This document shows positions 63,768 through 64,000 of a stretch of DNA of 64,000 nt, piece by piece. Each line of letters starts with the position of its first letter. The stretch's first letter is position 1. Position numbers and translations under genes: made by a program. The stretch lies in the NCBI RefSeq assembly GCF_004134775.1, contig NZ_SDOZ01000005.1:1-64000 (forward strand), in the 5' to 3' direction. Source of the stretch: Candidatus Borkfalkia ceftriaxoniphila. Lineage in GTDB: Bacteria; Bacillota; Clostridia; Christensenellales; Borkfalkiaceae. The notes below the pieces were generated by a model, which did no database searches, was not told where the DNA came from, and saw only the letters and a list, made by a program, of their open reading frames with translations.

Positions 63768-63796
63768 TTGCAAAAATTTGCGGAATGGTTTAAAAT
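63768..63796 (+). promoter_or_regulatory. Predicted serS promoter
   Basis: TTGCAA (63768-63773) and TAAAAT (63791-63796) are separated by 17 bp, 29 bp upstream of the start. No T-box lies between. Confidence 0.65.
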
Positions 63797-63825
63797 AGAA
63801 AAGAATTTATTGCGGAGGCGAAAAC

Positions 63826-64000
63826 ATGATCGACATCAATTTGCTGCGGAACGATCCCGACCTGGTGAGAGAAAATATCAAAAAGAAGTTTCAGGATAAA
63901 AAACTGCCGCTCGTCGACGAAATATTGGCGCTCGACGAAAAACGGCGCGATCTGCAGAAAGAGGGCGATTCCAGAAGAGCGATGCGCAACGCTCTTTCCT
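63826..64000 (+). CDS. serS: Seryl-tRNA synthetase (partial, C-terminus outside window)
   Basis: 58 residues are inside the window. They open MIDINLLRNDPDLVRENIKK and continue into a charged helix (LALDEKRRDLQKEGDSRR), the start of the long tRNA-binding coiled-coil arm of SerRS. GGAGG lies 7 nt before the ATG. The catalytic domain is beyond the edge. Confidence 0.88.
   Translation, partial: MIDINLLRNDPDLVRENIKKKFQDKKLPLVDEILALDEKRRDLQKEGDSRRAMRNALS

Overview
The window looks like a chromosomal segment of a spore-forming, anaerobic gut-type member of the Clostridia. The evidence is a ytxC-thrS pair, a yabP-yabQ-divIC cluster, a T-box, an infC-rpmI-rplT operon with a non-AUG infC start, a two-gene minimal SUF system and the fermentative gene content. 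Most of the window is about half GC. I cannot fix the genus; an affinity to Christensenellales-like lineages is only a guess.

Region 1 (1-9.32 kb) is the right end of an integrated defence island, read leftward: abiEi-abiEii, a gene fusing an RnlA-like HEPN ribonuclease to an RNase HIII domain, a TPR plus cold-shock-like protein, and hsdR-hsdM-hsdS (hsdS is cut by the window edge). The island stops at a 61-nt 3' fragment of a tRNA-Thr(GGU) gene that has lost its 5' half, which is what a displaced attachment site looks like. The fragment's own terminator follows, then ordinary chromosome (HU, SufC/SufB, a PHP phosphatase).

Region 2 (12.4-29.9 kb) is a B12-independent, glycyl-radical-enzyme bacterial microcompartment (BMC) locus of the fucose/propanediol type. 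One transcript carries the diol dehydratase, its activase, an EutS/PduU shell protein and an EutP/PduV GTPase. A second carries fuculose-phosphate aldolase, an HbpS-like protein, CoA-acylating aldehyde dehydrogenase, an alcohol dehydrogenase with an encapsulation peptide, four BMC-H proteins, PduL, PduN, PduS and PduT. After a hairpin come a DeoR regulator, a ParA ATPase, a ParB N-domain-only protein, an iron alcohol dehydrogenase and a rhamnulokinase/fuculokinase-type sugar kinase. Both promoters share an almost identical 17-18 bp motif, the probable operator. The ParA/ParB-like pair is a candidate positioning system for the compartment.

Region 3 (29.9-37.2 kb) completes the pathway: an AraC regulator, a divergent sugar ABC transporter (ATPase, permease, binding lipoprotein), L-fucose mutarotase and L-fucose isomerase. 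The inferred route is import, FucI, kinase and aldolase to DHAP plus lactaldehyde, reduction to 1,2-propanediol, radical dehydration to propionaldehyde, then propionyl-CoA/propionyl phosphate and propanol.

Region 4 (37.3-64 kb) is housekeeping: ZIP transporter, SDR oxidoreductase, leuS, ytxC-[T-box]-thrS, infC-rpmI-rplT, an rRNA methyltransferase, yebC, proA, an Ig-like/metallo-beta-lactamase pair, typA, yabP-yabQ-divIC-gppA, an M50-like membrane peptidase, gyrB-gyrA, a P-type ATPase and the start of serS. No CRISPR array, insertion sequence, rRNA or intact tRNA was seen.
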